Assembly (NCBI GenBank): GCA_947501445.1
Contig: CANMVS010000008.1
Coordinates: forward strand, 124,001-188,000
Direction of reading: 5' to 3'
DNA: 64,000 bases
From: an uncultured Rhizobiaceae group bacterium
Lineage (GTDB): Bacteria > Pseudomonadota > Alphaproteobacteria > Rhizobiales > Rhizobiaceae
The translations under genes were made by a program, and so were the position numbers. Shown here piece by piece: positions 27,844 to 37,749 of this stretch; the stretch's first letter is position 1, and every line of letters starts with the position of its first letter. Below the pieces are notes generated by a model. It was given only the letters and a program-made list of their open reading frames with translations, was not told the DNA's origin and ran no database searches.

Positions 27844-28407
27844 TTAACGCGGGACACAAAAATGATCGAGACCATCATAGCCACGGAACGTGCCGGTTGC
27901 CGGTTTGAATGAACGGTATTTTTGTGCGCAGTAGCGATACCATCCATCACTCCATGGCTCCAGATTCTGTGCCTGTGTATAGGTGGGGCCGGGGGCGGGA
28001 GGGTAATAATCGGACCCTGCACCCGGGGCCTGCGGCGCATAACCTGGTGCGGGAATTTCACGATAGTTTCGCCGGGCTGGTGGGTTGCTCAAAAGTGCAC
28101 CGGTTATCAATGCACCAGCCGCCAACCCCAGCACACCCAATACCAACGCATCATCGTTGTTGTCCTGTCTGGCAATAGGCCTGTTCTTGTGCCCGTGTTT
28201 GTGGTGACGTTTGCCATGCCGGTTGTAGTGGCGACGGCCACCGCGTTCATTGTTCCAGCCATCATCACCCCAGGCTCCGCCCCAGGCGCCACCGCCATCG
28301 CGGTACTGGCGGTTGCCCCAATCCTGTGCGCTGGCTTGTGCGATGGGAGCAAGTGTCGTGGCGGTCAAAGCAAGTGTTGCGATCAGTGCGGTTGTATATT
28401 TGCCCAT
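27844..28407 (-). CDS. Secreted BA14K-family protein
   Basis: 187 residues with an N-terminal signal peptide (LIATLALTATTLAPIAQASAQ, cleavage near 26). A Gly/Asn/Arg/His-rich low-complexity region is followed by a single hydrophobic glycine-rich segment (LVLGVLGLAAGALITGALL). The C-terminal BA14K motif is WYRYCAQKYRSFKPATGTF then GYDGLDHFC. In Brucella the family is an immunoreactive, lectin-like envelope protein. It is convergent with the metallo-hydrolase gene across repeat copy 3. Confidence 0.88.
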   Translation of the reverse strand: MGKYTTALIATLALTATTLAPIAQASAQDWGNRQYRDGGGAWGGAWGDDGWNNERGGRRHYNRHGKRHHKHGHKNRPIARQDNNDDALVLGVLGLAAGALITGALLSNPPARRNYREIPAPGYAPQAPGAGSDYYPPAPGPTYTQAQNLEPWSDGWYRYCAQKYRSFKPATGTFRGYDGLDHFCVPR

Positions 28408-28713
28408 TTGAGGATTCCCTGTAGGTTCATTGCATCCTTACCCACACCCTAAAGAGACAAGCCTGAACGCAATCTGAACGGCCATTCCGCTACCGGCCAC
28501 AAAAGAGAATGTGCCTGCAGTGGACTGCTTCCATGAAAATGAAAGCACGCCAGCCACAGGCAGCAATATTAACTGGACCGTTTCACGTTTTGTCAGAAAC
28601 GGGACAACGGTGTCGGCCGCAGATTTTGTTGATGCATTCAGGTTTCGCCGATACCGTCACAACCTCAATTGCTCCAAGCGAACAGATAACCTTCTCAGAA
28701 CGCACGGCCGGGA
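28408..28713. other. Intergenic region with repeat copy 4
   Basis: 306 bp between the BA14K gene and the small secreted gene. It holds repeat copy 4 at 28574-28677 and probably the BA14K promoter near 28420-28560. Open frames here arise from the repeat itself and show no other coding signal. Confidence 0.5.
28574..28677 (+). repeat. Dispersed double-hairpin repeat, copy 4
   Basis: About 104 bp, forward. GGACCGTTTCACGTTTTGTC opens hairpin 1, which closes at ACAACGGTG. The second hairpin is weakened (CAGGTTTCGCCG and CACAACCTCAATT). It lies 36 bp beyond the stop of the small secreted gene at 28714. Confidence 0.9.
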
Positions 28714-29013
28714 TCACCGTGCCAGAGCATTGCCCAGCATGGCACCGGCGGCAAAACCGATTATGCCGAGTGCTGCACCATTGCCCTTGTGTTTGTGCAC
28801 AACGACCGGCGGTTTGTGTTTATGGTACCCACGCGGGTAGGCTACACGCGGTTTGTTTTTGTAGTACCCGTGACCGCCTTTGTGAACATAGTGGTTGCCG
28901 CTCGGCGGATGCCCATATTTGTTGGCAGCTACAGCGCCACTTATCGGTGCCAATGCGATTGCAAAAAGGGCTGTGCCGCCAATGGCGGCTTTCGTCAGAA
29001 TATTCATCTTCAT
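28714..29013 (-). CDS. Small secreted His/Lys/Gly-rich protein
   Basis: 99 residues. A signal peptide (LTKAAIGGTALFAIALAPISGAVA) is followed by a basic middle rich in His, Lys, Tyr and Gly (NHYVHKGGHGYYKNKPR, GYHKHKPPVVVHKHKG) and a short hydrophobic C-terminal segment (ALGIIGFAAGAMLGNAL). The layout matches the N-terminal part of the neighbouring BA14K protein without the BA14K motif. The function is unknown; the histidine clusters could bind metal. Confidence 0.75.
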   Translation of the reverse strand: MKMNILTKAAIGGTALFAIALAPISGAVAANKYGHPPSGNHYVHKGGHGYYKNKPRVAYPRGYHKHKPPVVVHKHKGNGAALGIIGFAAGAMLGNALAR

Positions 29014-29142
29014 GCTCCTTAATTTATAACTCAGGAGGCTATGTTTGCCTCTGATCTGGTCTCAAATTAGTGTTGGCTGGATGAACGAAAACTGAATGGA
29101 AGTCTTTGAAATATTAAATAAATTTAATGTTGTCGGCTCAAG

Positions 29143-29170
29143 TCATTACCCGGCCCTGGCCGGGTAATGA
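29143..29170 (-). terminator. Strong hairpin downstream of the cold-shock gene
   Basis: TCATTACCCGGCC (29143-29155) and GGCCGGGTAATGA (29158-29170) form a perfect 13-bp stem. It lies 24 bp past the csp stop. The minus-strand flank has no clear T-run, so it may be a processing or stability hairpin and not a classic terminator. Confidence 0.65.
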
Positions 29171-29193
29171 TCTTAACAAGCATTGATGCTGAT

Positions 29194-29409
29194 TTATCCC
29201 AAAACAGTCAGGCTAACTGCCTTTGGGCCTTTGCCGCGACCATCGGGTTCGGTTTCAAAACTCACCTTCTGGTTTTCTTCCAGATATTCCAGGCCCGAAT
29301 CCTTGAGTGCTGAAATGTGCACAAAGATATCGGACTCGCCGGAATCAGGTTTGATGAAGCCAAAGCCCTTGTCGGTATTGAAGAATTTTACAGTGCCTGT
29401 CTCGGCCAT
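29194..29409 (-). CDS. Cold-shock-domain protein
   Basis: A 71-residue CspA-family OB fold that binds single-stranded RNA or DNA. TGTVKFFNTDKGFGFIKPD contains the RNP1 motif and DIFVHISAL is RNP2. Length is normal. ATG at 29409 (MAETG) is the conventional start; an in-frame ATG 30 bases upstream would add ten residues not seen in homologues. A long untranslated leader is usual for this family, and 367 bp without a supported gene lie upstream. Confidence 0.94.
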   Translation of the reverse strand: MAETGTVKFFNTDKGFGFIKPDSGESDIFVHISALKDSGLEYLEENQKVSFETEPDGRGKGPKAVSLTVLG

Positions 29410-29776
29410 GCTGTCAGGTCCTCTTTTGTCCGCTGGCATAGTGCCCGCGCGTCTACGAATTTATCCGCTTATGACGGATAAGGCAGGCAGTTCTTGAAAT
29501 TAGCGGAAAGGCCCTTGTTATCGTGATGCGTGTCGACATTCATTGAATCGATCTGTTTGCCCATCACCCGGAATTTTATGCGTCTCCGGTCCGCATAGCT
29601 ATAAATAGGTTTCCCGTGTTCGCAAATTGCCCGAACGCGCGATAGATTGCGGCAGCGAGTTAAAATAATCAAGAAAAAGTTTTATGACTGTTTTGTCTCA
29701 ATGTTCTCATGGATTTCCATAGGAAATGCTGCAGGGTTGGCCTTGCCAATTCAGGTCTATATTGAGCTGGGATGAT
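29410..29776. other. Region upstream of the cold-shock gene
   Basis: 367 bp that should contain the csp promoter and 5' leader. A 67-codon minus-strand frame (29469-29672) has no homology I recognise and no convincing ribosome site, so it is not called. I see no RNA gene or repeat. Confidence 0.4.
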
Positions 29777-30673
29777 CTAAACCTTGATGGTCTGTGCCCG
29801 TTTCTCCAGGAATTGGGGTATTAATTCAACGGCGAGCATTGCAGCGAAGATGAGCAGGCAGCCGAGGTAGCCGAATCCCGGCACAGTCTCACCCAGCAAC
29901 AGAGCCCCGAACATGGCAGCGAACAGTGCTTCGGATGACAGGAAAATGGCTGCCTGCGCCGAACTTGTGTAGCGCTGCGCAATGACCTGCAGGGTAAAGG
30001 CAAGACCACTGGCAAAAATTCCGGCGTAGAGAATTTCCGGCAGTGCCTGTTGGATCGGTTCCCACCGGATGGGTTCAAAGACAAGCGCTGCGCCAAGCCC
30101 CAATACAGCACACAGGGTGAATTGAACGAGTGAGAGTGTCAGCGGTCTGCCGGTTCGTGTTCCGTAGACGCCGATAAGTACAACCTGGCTTGCCCAAAAG
30201 AGAGCGCATACTATGGTCAAAGCATCCCCCACATTGAGCGCGGCGAGTGTTCCTCCACTCAACAGCCAGATGCCTGCAAAGGCCATAAGAGCCGCCGGCC
30301 AGACAACCGGATGTGGTTTTTGCCGCAGGAATATGACCAGCAAAAATGGGACAAACACGACGTATAGTCCTGTCAGGAATCCTGAATTGGTCACTGTTGT
30401 GGTCAATAGTCCCACCTGCTGGGCGGTCATGCCGGTAAACAGAGCCAGACCAATCCACAAAAAACCGGTCAAATCAGCAGTGCTCAATGCATGGCTGGCC
30501 TGGCGTGATTCACGTAAGGCGAAAGGCAGGACCACCAGCGCCGCCAGAACAAATCGAAGGCCGATAAACAACATCGGACCAACGGCGTCCATTGCAGTGC
30601 TTTGCGCAACAAAACCCATGCCCCAAACAGCACCGGCGATCAATAAAAGCAGATTTGCCTTTACGCGACTCAT
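29777..30673 (-). CDS. DMT-superfamily permease (EamA family)
   Basis: 298 residues with about ten hydrophobic helices arranged as two EamA repeats. It opens MSRVKANLLLLIAGAVWGMGFVAQ and includes TGLYVVFVPFLLVIFLRQKP and AAIFLSSEALFAAMFGALLLGE (second-repeat signature). It is an inner-membrane metabolite exporter or importer of unknown substrate. ATG at 30673 follows a GGAG by 9 bases; an ATG at 30721 would add 16 polar residues. Confidence 0.9.
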   Translation of the reverse strand: MSRVKANLLLLIAGAVWGMGFVAQSTAMDAVGPMLFIGLRFVLAALVVLPFALRESRQASHALSTADLTGFLWIGLALFTGMTAQQVGLLTTTVTNSGFLTGLYVVFVPFLLVIFLRQKPHPVVWPAALMAFAGIWLLSGGTLAALNVGDALTIVCALFWASQVVLIGVYGTRTGRPLTLSLVQFTLCAVLGLGAALVFEPIRWEPIQQALPEILYAGIFASGLAFTLQVIAQRYTSSAQAAIFLSSEALFAAMFGALLLGETVPGFGYLGCLLIFAAMLAVELIPQFLEKRAQTIKV

Positions 30674-30910
30674 TTTTATCATCTCCGTGCCATCAGTTAC
30701 TGACAATTCTGGCACTGTCAAAACCGTGACATGTCTAACTTTTCAGGCGTTTAACGTGTCAAATTCGGTGTCCGTTTAAGGACAGAAGAATCAGTGGATG
30801 AAACGAAATCGGGCTCTGTTCCCTGCCGATGTTCTGCTGAGTGATTATCAGTCGGCTTCATGTGGAGCAAGGGACTAATTGGTCGTGCCCATGGCGCTCA
30901 ATGTGTCTGG

Positions 30911-31411
30911 TCACAGACCTTTGAGGTATCGCGTGATTCGAGCCCGATTTGCTCCATAATCCTGGCCACCAACTTGTGCGCCAGCATAGATGAGCAATCC
31001 ACTTTGCCCACCATCAAGTGGAACCGCGCTGATCAATACAAAATCCGGAAAACGAAATATTGGCGAATATGTAATGTAGCGCCTTTGAGTGGGGTCTTGT
31101 TTGTCATCAATGCGCCGTGCAAGTGAATCCACTCTTTCAATATTGACGGACAAGCGCCTGATCAGGACCTCGGGTTGTTCGTTGTATCGCGGAAGTACGA
31201 CATCACAGTCTGCTCGCATTCCTTCACTACAGGCAAGAGCATCGTTGGCGCTCACGCTTCGTTTTAATGAAGCGATTTCCTGTGGGCCGCGGTCCGCTGA
31301 TCCAGCATACATTTCCCAGAAGTTTTCCCGTCCATAGGCCAGAAAGAATACAACAGCAGCGGCGACAAACCCCACCACCAGCACCAGTAACAACTGCGAC
31401 CAGCTCATCAA
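30911..31411 (-). CDS. DUF1499-family membrane-anchored protein
   Basis: 166 residues with one N-terminal transmembrane segment (LLLVLVVGFVAAAVVFFLAYG). A soluble domain follows with the DUF1499 pattern: NDALACSEGM, then YITYSPIFRFPDFVLISAVPLDGG and the ending DYGANRARITRYLKGL. The function of the family is unknown. It is 16 bp downstream of the PQQ dehydrogenase gene on the same strand and likely co-transcribed. Confidence 0.82.
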   Translation of the reverse strand: MMSWSQLLLVLVVGFVAAAVVFFLAYGRENFWEMYAGSADRGPQEIASLKRSVSANDALACSEGMRADCDVVLPRYNEQPEVLIRRLSVNIERVDSLARRIDDKQDPTQRRYITYSPIFRFPDFVLISAVPLDGGQSGLLIYAGAQVGGQDYGANRARITRYLKGL

Positions 31412-31427
31412 CCATTCCTTATTTTTA

Positions 31428-32549
31428 TTATTGACGACTCACCCGCAAGATAGCGCCGTTCGCCTCATCTGTCAGGAGTAGTAATGAACCATCAGGCGCT
31501 GTTTTTACTTCCCGCAGGCGGCCATATTGACCTTCCAGCATATTTTCTGTTCCAACAATGGTTCCCTTGTCATCACGATCAACGCGAACCAGCATCTGGT
31601 CCTTGAGCGCGGTGACGAGTAAATCACCGTCCCACTCGGGGAACATGGACCCCCGATACACAGCCAAACCACCCGGGGCTATGGATGGATCCCAGTAATA
31701 AAGCGGTTGCTCGTAGCCGGACGCCTGTGTGCCAACCCCTATCTTCGCGCCGGAATAGTGACGCCCGTAGGATATAACCGGCCAGCCATAGTTCTTGCCT
31801 GGTTCAGGTTGATTGATCTCATCGCCTCCACGGGCACCATGTTCCACCGCAAATAACGTTCCGGTTTTCCGATCGATATCCATGCCCTGCGGATTGCGAT
31901 GACCTTTCGACCAGATTTGCGGCAATGCCTGCTGATTGTCGGCGTACGGATTGTCGGCCGGGATTGAGCCATCCGCCATGATGCGAAGGATTGCACCTGC
32001 ATGGTCCTGCAGATCCTGCGCGCGTTCACTTTCGCCGCGATCACCAATTGAGAAAAACAGGCTGCCATCTGCGGCAACAGCAATGCGTGAGCCAAAATGC
32101 TGTCCCCGGGCGGTTTTCTTATCCATCGAAAAGATAGTTTCAGCATCTTCAAGATAGGCTTGCGACGCATTGCGAACCAGGCGCGCGCGGGCGATTGCAG
32201 TTCCCGCGCGGCCGTTGTTCAGTGCCGAATAGGAAAAATAGATGATGCCGCTTTCAACAAAATCCGCCGATAGGGCAACATCGAGAAGTCCGCCCTGTCC
32301 GCCAACGCCAATCGGCGGCAAACCAGAAAGTGCCGGGGACAAAACGCCATCCATGACAATGCGCATTCTGCCCGGTCTCTCGGTGACCAGATATGCGCCG
32401 TCAGGAAGCATCTCAATGCCCCAGGGATTTTCCAGACCGGTGACGATTGTTTCGACGCGAATGGGCACTTTTTCGGTTTCTGCAAGCTCAGCTGCACAGA
32501 CGGGAACAACCAACAGGGTCACAAGCAGAAGGGAAATGAGTCTTTTCAT
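31428..32549 (-). CDS. PQQ-dependent soluble sugar (aldose) dehydrogenase
   Basis: 373 residues. A signal peptide (SLLLVTLLVVPVCA) leads to a six-bladed propeller of the GSDH/Asd family. Typical segments are GLENPWGIEMLPDGAYLVTERPGRMR, VGGQGGLLDVALS, WSKGHRNPQGMD (PQQ-binding Arg/Asn region), HGARGGDEIN and YYWDPSIAPGGLAVYRG. It oxidises aldoses in the periplasm. Its start overlaps the stop of an upstream small membrane protein gene (ATGA). PQQ biosynthesis genes are not in the window. Confidence 0.93.
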   Translation of the reverse strand: MKRLISLLLVTLLVVPVCAAELAETEKVPIRVETIVTGLENPWGIEMLPDGAYLVTERPGRMRIVMDGVLSPALSGLPPIGVGGQGGLLDVALSADFVESGIIYFSYSALNNGRAGTAIARARLVRNASQAYLEDAETIFSMDKKTARGQHFGSRIAVAADGSLFFSIGDRGESERAQDLQDHAGAILRIMADGSIPADNPYADNQQALPQIWSKGHRNPQGMDIDRKTGTLFAVEHGARGGDEINQPEPGKNYGWPVISYGRHYSGAKIGVGTQASGYEQPLYYWDPSIAPGGLAVYRGSMFPEWDGDLLVTALKDQMLVRVDRDDKGTIVGTENMLEGQYGRLREVKTAPDGSLLLLTDEANGAILRVSRQ

Positions 32550-32779
32550 GGCACCACATCAAAAATCTGGTTTATTTGCGTAACAGCTTCATTGCCAACG
32601 CCACGCGCCAATGCAGGTACCGGTTGTTTGTTTTGCGGCATAGGATGGGCCTGTGCCTCGGCGACGAGATGAACCAGCATGGCAATGCAGGTAATTAGTG
32701 CAAATGCTGTCAGTTTCAAACGTCGCCGTGCGCTTTTGGCACTGCGCTGCAGTTCAAGTGAATCAATATCGAGTTTCAT
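32546..32779 (-). CDS. Small single-pass membrane or exported protein
   Basis: 77 residues: a basic N-terminus (LELQRSAKSARRRLK), a hydrophobic segment (LTAFALITCIAMLVHLVAEAQA) that could be a signal peptide or anchor, and a short tail. ATG at 32779 follows an AAGGGGCG site. Translational coupling (4-base overlap) with the PQQ dehydrogenase suggests a related periplasmic role. No family is recognised. Confidence 0.6.
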   Translation of the reverse strand: MKLDIDSLELQRSAKSARRRLKLTAFALITCIAMLVHLVAEAQAHPMPQNKQPVPALARGVGNEAVTQINQIFDVVP

Positions 32780-32936
32780 TTTTCGCCCCTTGATGACCTT
32801 TTGATCAGGCTTTGCAGGAAGCGCCTTCAACTGGACGGCAGCGCGACAAAATTCGGGCGAGACTGGACAGTTCTCGTGGTCAAATTGTGACAAATGTTAA
32901 CGAAAGGTTACTGGAGCGGTGTGACCGGCGGAACCA

Positions 32937-33755
32937 TCAGTTTTTGGTCCGGTCTGGTGTTTTGTCGAATTTTCTCACAATATTGGTCGGTGCTATCTCC
33001 GGTCTTGCCAATATGAAGCCCTGCACCAGATTGGCACCAGCGCCCCAGGCAAGATCCAATTGCCAGTCTTTCTCAAGTCCTTCAACGACAACTGATGCAC
33101 CTGAGTGCTGAAAGCGTTTGACTGCGTCCTTGAGTGCCTGAAAACCGGATTGGCTTTGCATGAGCCGCGTTGACCATGCGGCGTCGAGTTTGACAATGTC
33201 GGGATTTAGCAACGCTATTCGCCGCATATCAGAAGCGTCGGACCCGAAATCGTCCACTGCTATTTTGAAACCATGTTCACGCAGTGTGCTGCTCAAAAAT
33301 ACCAGGGAGCCTGCATTGGTGCTTTGATGTTCGGTCAACTCGCAGACGATCTGGTTTGCTGAATATCGGCTTTCTGTGGCCGCTTTTGTGAACATATTCA
33401 ATTGTTTAAGCGCGGCCCGATTGTCGGGATAGATGCCTGGATCAAAATTCAGAAACAGCAGCATGTCATCGGCCGGTTCCAGTGATGCATTTTGCAGATG
33501 AATCTGCCGGCAAATGCCATCAACGGCTGGTTTTTCTTCCATGCCGATCCGCGCAAAAAATTCGCTGGGGCTGAAAGGCCGGTCATTCATGAACAGACGA
33601 AGGAGCCCTTCCATCCCGCGCAAGACAGGCTGGCCACTTTGAGATTGCGCAAAGATGGGCTGCAAGGCTGTTTTAAGAATGAATGGTCCATACGAAGCGG
33701 TAAATGATCCGTCACTCTCAGGCAAAATACGACCGTTATCGGTCTCTTTCGTCAT
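32937..33755 (-). CDS. EAL-domain protein (cyclic-di-GMP phosphodiesterase-like)
   Basis: 272 residues, essentially a stand-alone EAL domain. The signature reads EGLLRL in place of EALLR, keeping the Glu. Other metal and catalytic positions are visible in FLNFDP (Asn), VCELTEH (Glu), IAVDDFGSD (the Asp pair), IVKLDAAW (Lys) and VVEGLEK (Glu). The catalytic set therefore looks mostly intact, but activity is unproven. No sensor or GGDEF domain is attached. Confidence 0.85.
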   Translation of the reverse strand: MTKETDNGRILPESDGSFTASYGPFILKTALQPIFAQSQSGQPVLRGMEGLLRLFMNDRPFSPSEFFARIGMEEKPAVDGICRQIHLQNASLEPADDMLLFLNFDPGIYPDNRAALKQLNMFTKAATESRYSANQIVCELTEHQSTNAGSLVFLSSTLREHGFKIAVDDFGSDASDMRRIALLNPDIVKLDAAWSTRLMQSQSGFQALKDAVKRFQHSGASVVVEGLEKDWQLDLAWGAGANLVQGFILARPEIAPTNIVRKFDKTPDRTKN

Positions 33756-33832
33756 GATTGGCCCTCAAAAGCTGCGGAAAAGGCTCGCAATGGACATTTA
33801 GCGTCCCGACTGTCTTGAACTTCACTTCGTGA

Positions 33833-35107
<1,275 letters not shown>

Positions 35108-35113
35108 CATATC

Positions 35114-35141
35114 ATGCAGGCGCTGGTTGCAGCGCCTGCAT
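35114..35141 (+). terminator. Hairpin after aatA
   Basis: ATGCAGGCGCTG (35114-35125), loop GTTG, CAGCGCCTGCAT (35130-35141): a perfect 12-bp stem directly after the aatA stop. There is no T-run afterwards, so termination may be weak or factor-assisted. Confidence 0.65.
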
Positions 35142-35255
35142 CCCCGCATCCCGTTCGCGCGGTACGATACCATCAGGCAAACACCCGATTGTGAAAACCT
35201 ATGAATTGCCTGCTTTCTCAAGCCTCCTATTATTGCGCGAAACGGAGGAATATTG

Positions 35256-36227
35256 GTGGCCAACATAATTCGAAAGCCTGCATGGGCGCTCAGTGAAAGT
35301 CTTGCGACGCCTGAAGATGTTTTTTTGAACCGGCGACAACTCATAAAAGGCTGGGGCATGGCGGGGCTGGGACTGGCTGCCGCTGCGACCCTCAAACCTG
35401 GACGCGGCTTTGCTGCGCAGGATGCCACAGCAGACCTATATCCGGCGAAACGCAACCCCGCCTATACGATTGACGGTGACATCACACCGGAAGATATCAA
35501 CGCCACCTACAACAACTTTTATGAATTCGGCTCGCATAAGCAGATATGGAAAGCTGCCCAGGCGCTGAAGACAGACCCCTGGGACATTGAAATCGGCGGT
35601 TTGGTGGAAGAACCAATGACCATCGGATTTGAGGATCTCCTGCGCCGCATGTCTCTTGAGGAGCGCCTCTACAGGCACAGATGTGTCGAAGCATGGTCGA
35701 TGACCGTCCCGTGGACCGGGTTTGCACTGGCTGATCTGGTGGCTATGGCAAAACCGCTTTCTTCGGCCAAATACATACAGTTCGAAACGTTTCTCGACCC
35801 GGATGTGGCGACCGGTCAAAAACAAAGCTGGTATCCCTGGCCCTATGTTGAAGGTGTCACCATCGAGGAAGCTGCCAATGATCTGGGCTTCATGGTAACG
35901 GGTGCCTACGGGCACCCAATGCAGAAACAGTTCGGCGCGCCACTTCGATTGGCTTTGCCATGGAAATACGGTTTCAAGTCGATAAAATCCATTCGCCGCA
36001 TCCATTTTACCGACAAAAGGCCCGTCAGCTTCTGGGAAACCGTTGGCCCTGGTGAATATGGTTTCTGGGCAAATGTGAACCCTGGTGTTCCGCACGCGCG
36101 ATGGAGCCAGAAACAGGAAAAGGTTCTGCAAACCGGCCTGTATATCCCCACACAGATGTTCAATGGATACAGTGACCAGGTCGCTCACCTGTACAAGGAC
36201 ATGAAGGGCCAACAGCTTTACATGTAA
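35256..36227 (+). CDS. msrP: Protein-methionine-sulfoxide reductase, molybdopterin catalytic subunit MsrP (YedY)
   Basis: About 323 residues with a twin-arginine-type signal (NRRQLIKGWGMAGLGLAAAATL). The molybdopterin domain has the ligand cysteine in RHRCVEAWSMTVPWTGF, then ITIEEAANDLGFM-like and PLRLALPWKYGFKSIKSI blocks typical of YedY. It repairs oxidised methionines in periplasmic proteins. GTG at 35256 is 8 bases after GGAGG; the adjacent TTG at 35253 is the alternative. The membrane partner msrQ normally follows msrP but is not present here, because the next gene is on the other strand. Confidence 0.93.
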   Translation: MANIIRKPAWALSESLATPEDVFLNRRQLIKGWGMAGLGLAAAATLKPGRGFAAQDATADLYPAKRNPAYTIDGDITPEDINATYNNFYEFGSHKQIWKAAQALKTDPWDIEIGGLVEEPMTIGFEDLLRRMSLEERLYRHRCVEAWSMTVPWTGFALADLVAMAKPLSSAKYIQFETFLDPDVATGQKQSWYPWPYVEGVTIEEAANDLGFMVTGAYGHPMQKQFGAPLRLALPWKYGFKSIKSIRRIHFTDKRPVSFWETVGPGEYGFWANVNPGVPHARWSQKQEKVLQTGLYIPTQMFNGYSDQVAHLYKDMKGQQLYM

Positions 36228-36309
36228 GGCCCCCGGGCACAACGAGGCTTCATCACCAACGGCGCTTTTTCATCTTCCCGGTTGAGGAAATTGGGAAAGC
36301 GCTGCAATA

Positions 36310-37365
36310 CTATATATGCGACAGTTCGGTGACCTTGCGCTCGTCCTCAGCATTGCCGGTGTTAACAGTGGTTGCCGGTTCGATCAGCATTACCTCGCAA
36401 ACCCCATTGAGTGCGACAGGGCAATGTTCCACACCACGCGGAACAATGATGAACTCACCCTCGTTCACATATTCGTCCCGATCACGGAACTTCATCAACA
36501 GTTGGCCCTTGTGCACAAAGAACAGTTCATCTTCGACCTTGTGGTAATGCCAGACAAATGCGCCTTCAAATTTGGCCAGCTTGATCTGCATATTGTTAAC
36601 CTGTCCGGCAACCTTTGGGTTCCAGGTTTCGGCAAACTGCGCAAAGGACCGGGCAAGGTTTCTGGGACTATGGGGCGAAAGATGATTGTTCACGCCAGCC
36701 ACATCTCTTTGAATGGACCGAAGCTGGGTTTCCAGTTTCGGACTGTCTGCAGGATAGTCGCCATCCAATGCAGCTGTGCCGATGGTAAATCCGGCAGCGC
36801 CGGATCTTCGCACATTTTCGATGCGGTCGCGACTGCCAATTGAACCCGCCATGATGACCGGTTTGTCCACCGCTGCGCAGACGGCGGCCATTAATCCGGT
36901 AACATTCTCGGTTGACCGATAGGCCAAAAGGTCCAATCCATCAACGCCGTCACGCAAGGCCAGCGCTTGCGCACTGTCGACAATTTCGTCAATTGAACCT
37001 GCCAGGACACTTGGGTGCCCTTCTATGCGACCGGGAAACGGAAAATACTGAATAGGTGTTCCTGCCAGGATAGGCAAAACCGCATCCACATTTGTTCCAC
37101 CCAATAGAACATCAACGCCGATATCCAATGCTGCCCTGGCAGACGCCACCTCACTGTCCCTGTCCAGGGACACCACCTCAAGGTAACTGGTTGCACCACC
37201 GGCCTTTATGGCTTCATTGAGTTTCTGCAATCGGGCAACAGGCAGGCCAACATCCTTAAATCCGATGTGGTGCACACCCGCGGCCAGTGCTGTTTTCAAA
37301 TGTTGCTCGGCGTCTTCCACGGTTTTATCGTTGCGTGTGAGCATAAAAATGAAACGCAGACCCAT
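36310..37365 (-). CDS. TIM-barrel protein fused to a C-terminal cupin domain
   Basis: 351 residues. The N-terminal part (about 1-225) looks like a beta/alpha barrel (FMLTRNDKTVEDAEQHLKTA, VLLGGTNVDAVLPIL, VIMAGSIGSRDRIENVRRSGAAGFTIGTAALDG), reminiscent of HisA/NanE-type barrels. The C-terminal part (about 240-345) is a small cupin usually found alone (FVWHYHKVEDELFFVHKGQL, EGEFIIVPRGVEHCPVA, including the metal-type histidines). ATG at 37365 is 8 bases after GGAG, and the upstream extension is non-homologous. The substrate is unknown. The fusion implies that both activities act in one pathway. Confidence 0.8.
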   Translation of the reverse strand: MGLRFIFMLTRNDKTVEDAEQHLKTALAAGVHHIGFKDVGLPVARLQKLNEAIKAGGATSYLEVVSLDRDSEVASARAALDIGVDVLLGGTNVDAVLPILAGTPIQYFPFPGRIEGHPSVLAGSIDEIVDSAQALALRDGVDGLDLLAYRSTENVTGLMAAVCAAVDKPVIMAGSIGSRDRIENVRRSGAAGFTIGTAALDGDYPADSPKLETQLRSIQRDVAGVNNHLSPHSPRNLARSFAQFAETWNPKVAGQVNNMQIKLAKFEGAFVWHYHKVEDELFFVHKGQLLMKFRDRDEYVNEGEFIIVPRGVEHCPVALNGVCEVMLIEPATTVNTGNAEDERKVTELSHI

Positions 37366-37749
37366 AAAACTATCTCCATTTGTCACCGTACAGTTACCGG
37401 ATTTGCACAATAGTGTGCCGTCCCGGGACTGGCTACATTGGCTGCACCCTGTCTTGCAAAAGCCGATCAACGGGCATAGCCCGGCTGTGATGTTCATCGG
37501 ATAAGAATAGCAGAGCAGCGCATGTGATAAACCTGTTTGTTCCAGGGTTTGTCAAGAATTAGACCTGCGCCACGATGGGATTTAGCCAGATTTTTTACAC
37601 TGGCTCCCTGCGTCATTGATTATGCGCTGCTTGTCGTGCTTCCTCATGAAACGAATTTGCCTAAAACCTGATCAATCCGGCCTGCCTTCGCGATGATCGC
37701 ACTGAAATCGTCTGCAGCTTGAAGGGCGGACGCAAGGTTTCATTTTCAC

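Noticed and set aside
28511-28840. Open frame repeating the peptide WTVSRFV, DAFRF, CSK also seen near 26881-27090
   Set aside because: The similarity is explained by the dispersed DNA repeat being translated in the same frame, not by a protein family.
29469-29672. 67-codon frame upstream of the cold-shock gene
   Set aside because: No homology, no clear ribosome site; more likely part of the csp leader region.
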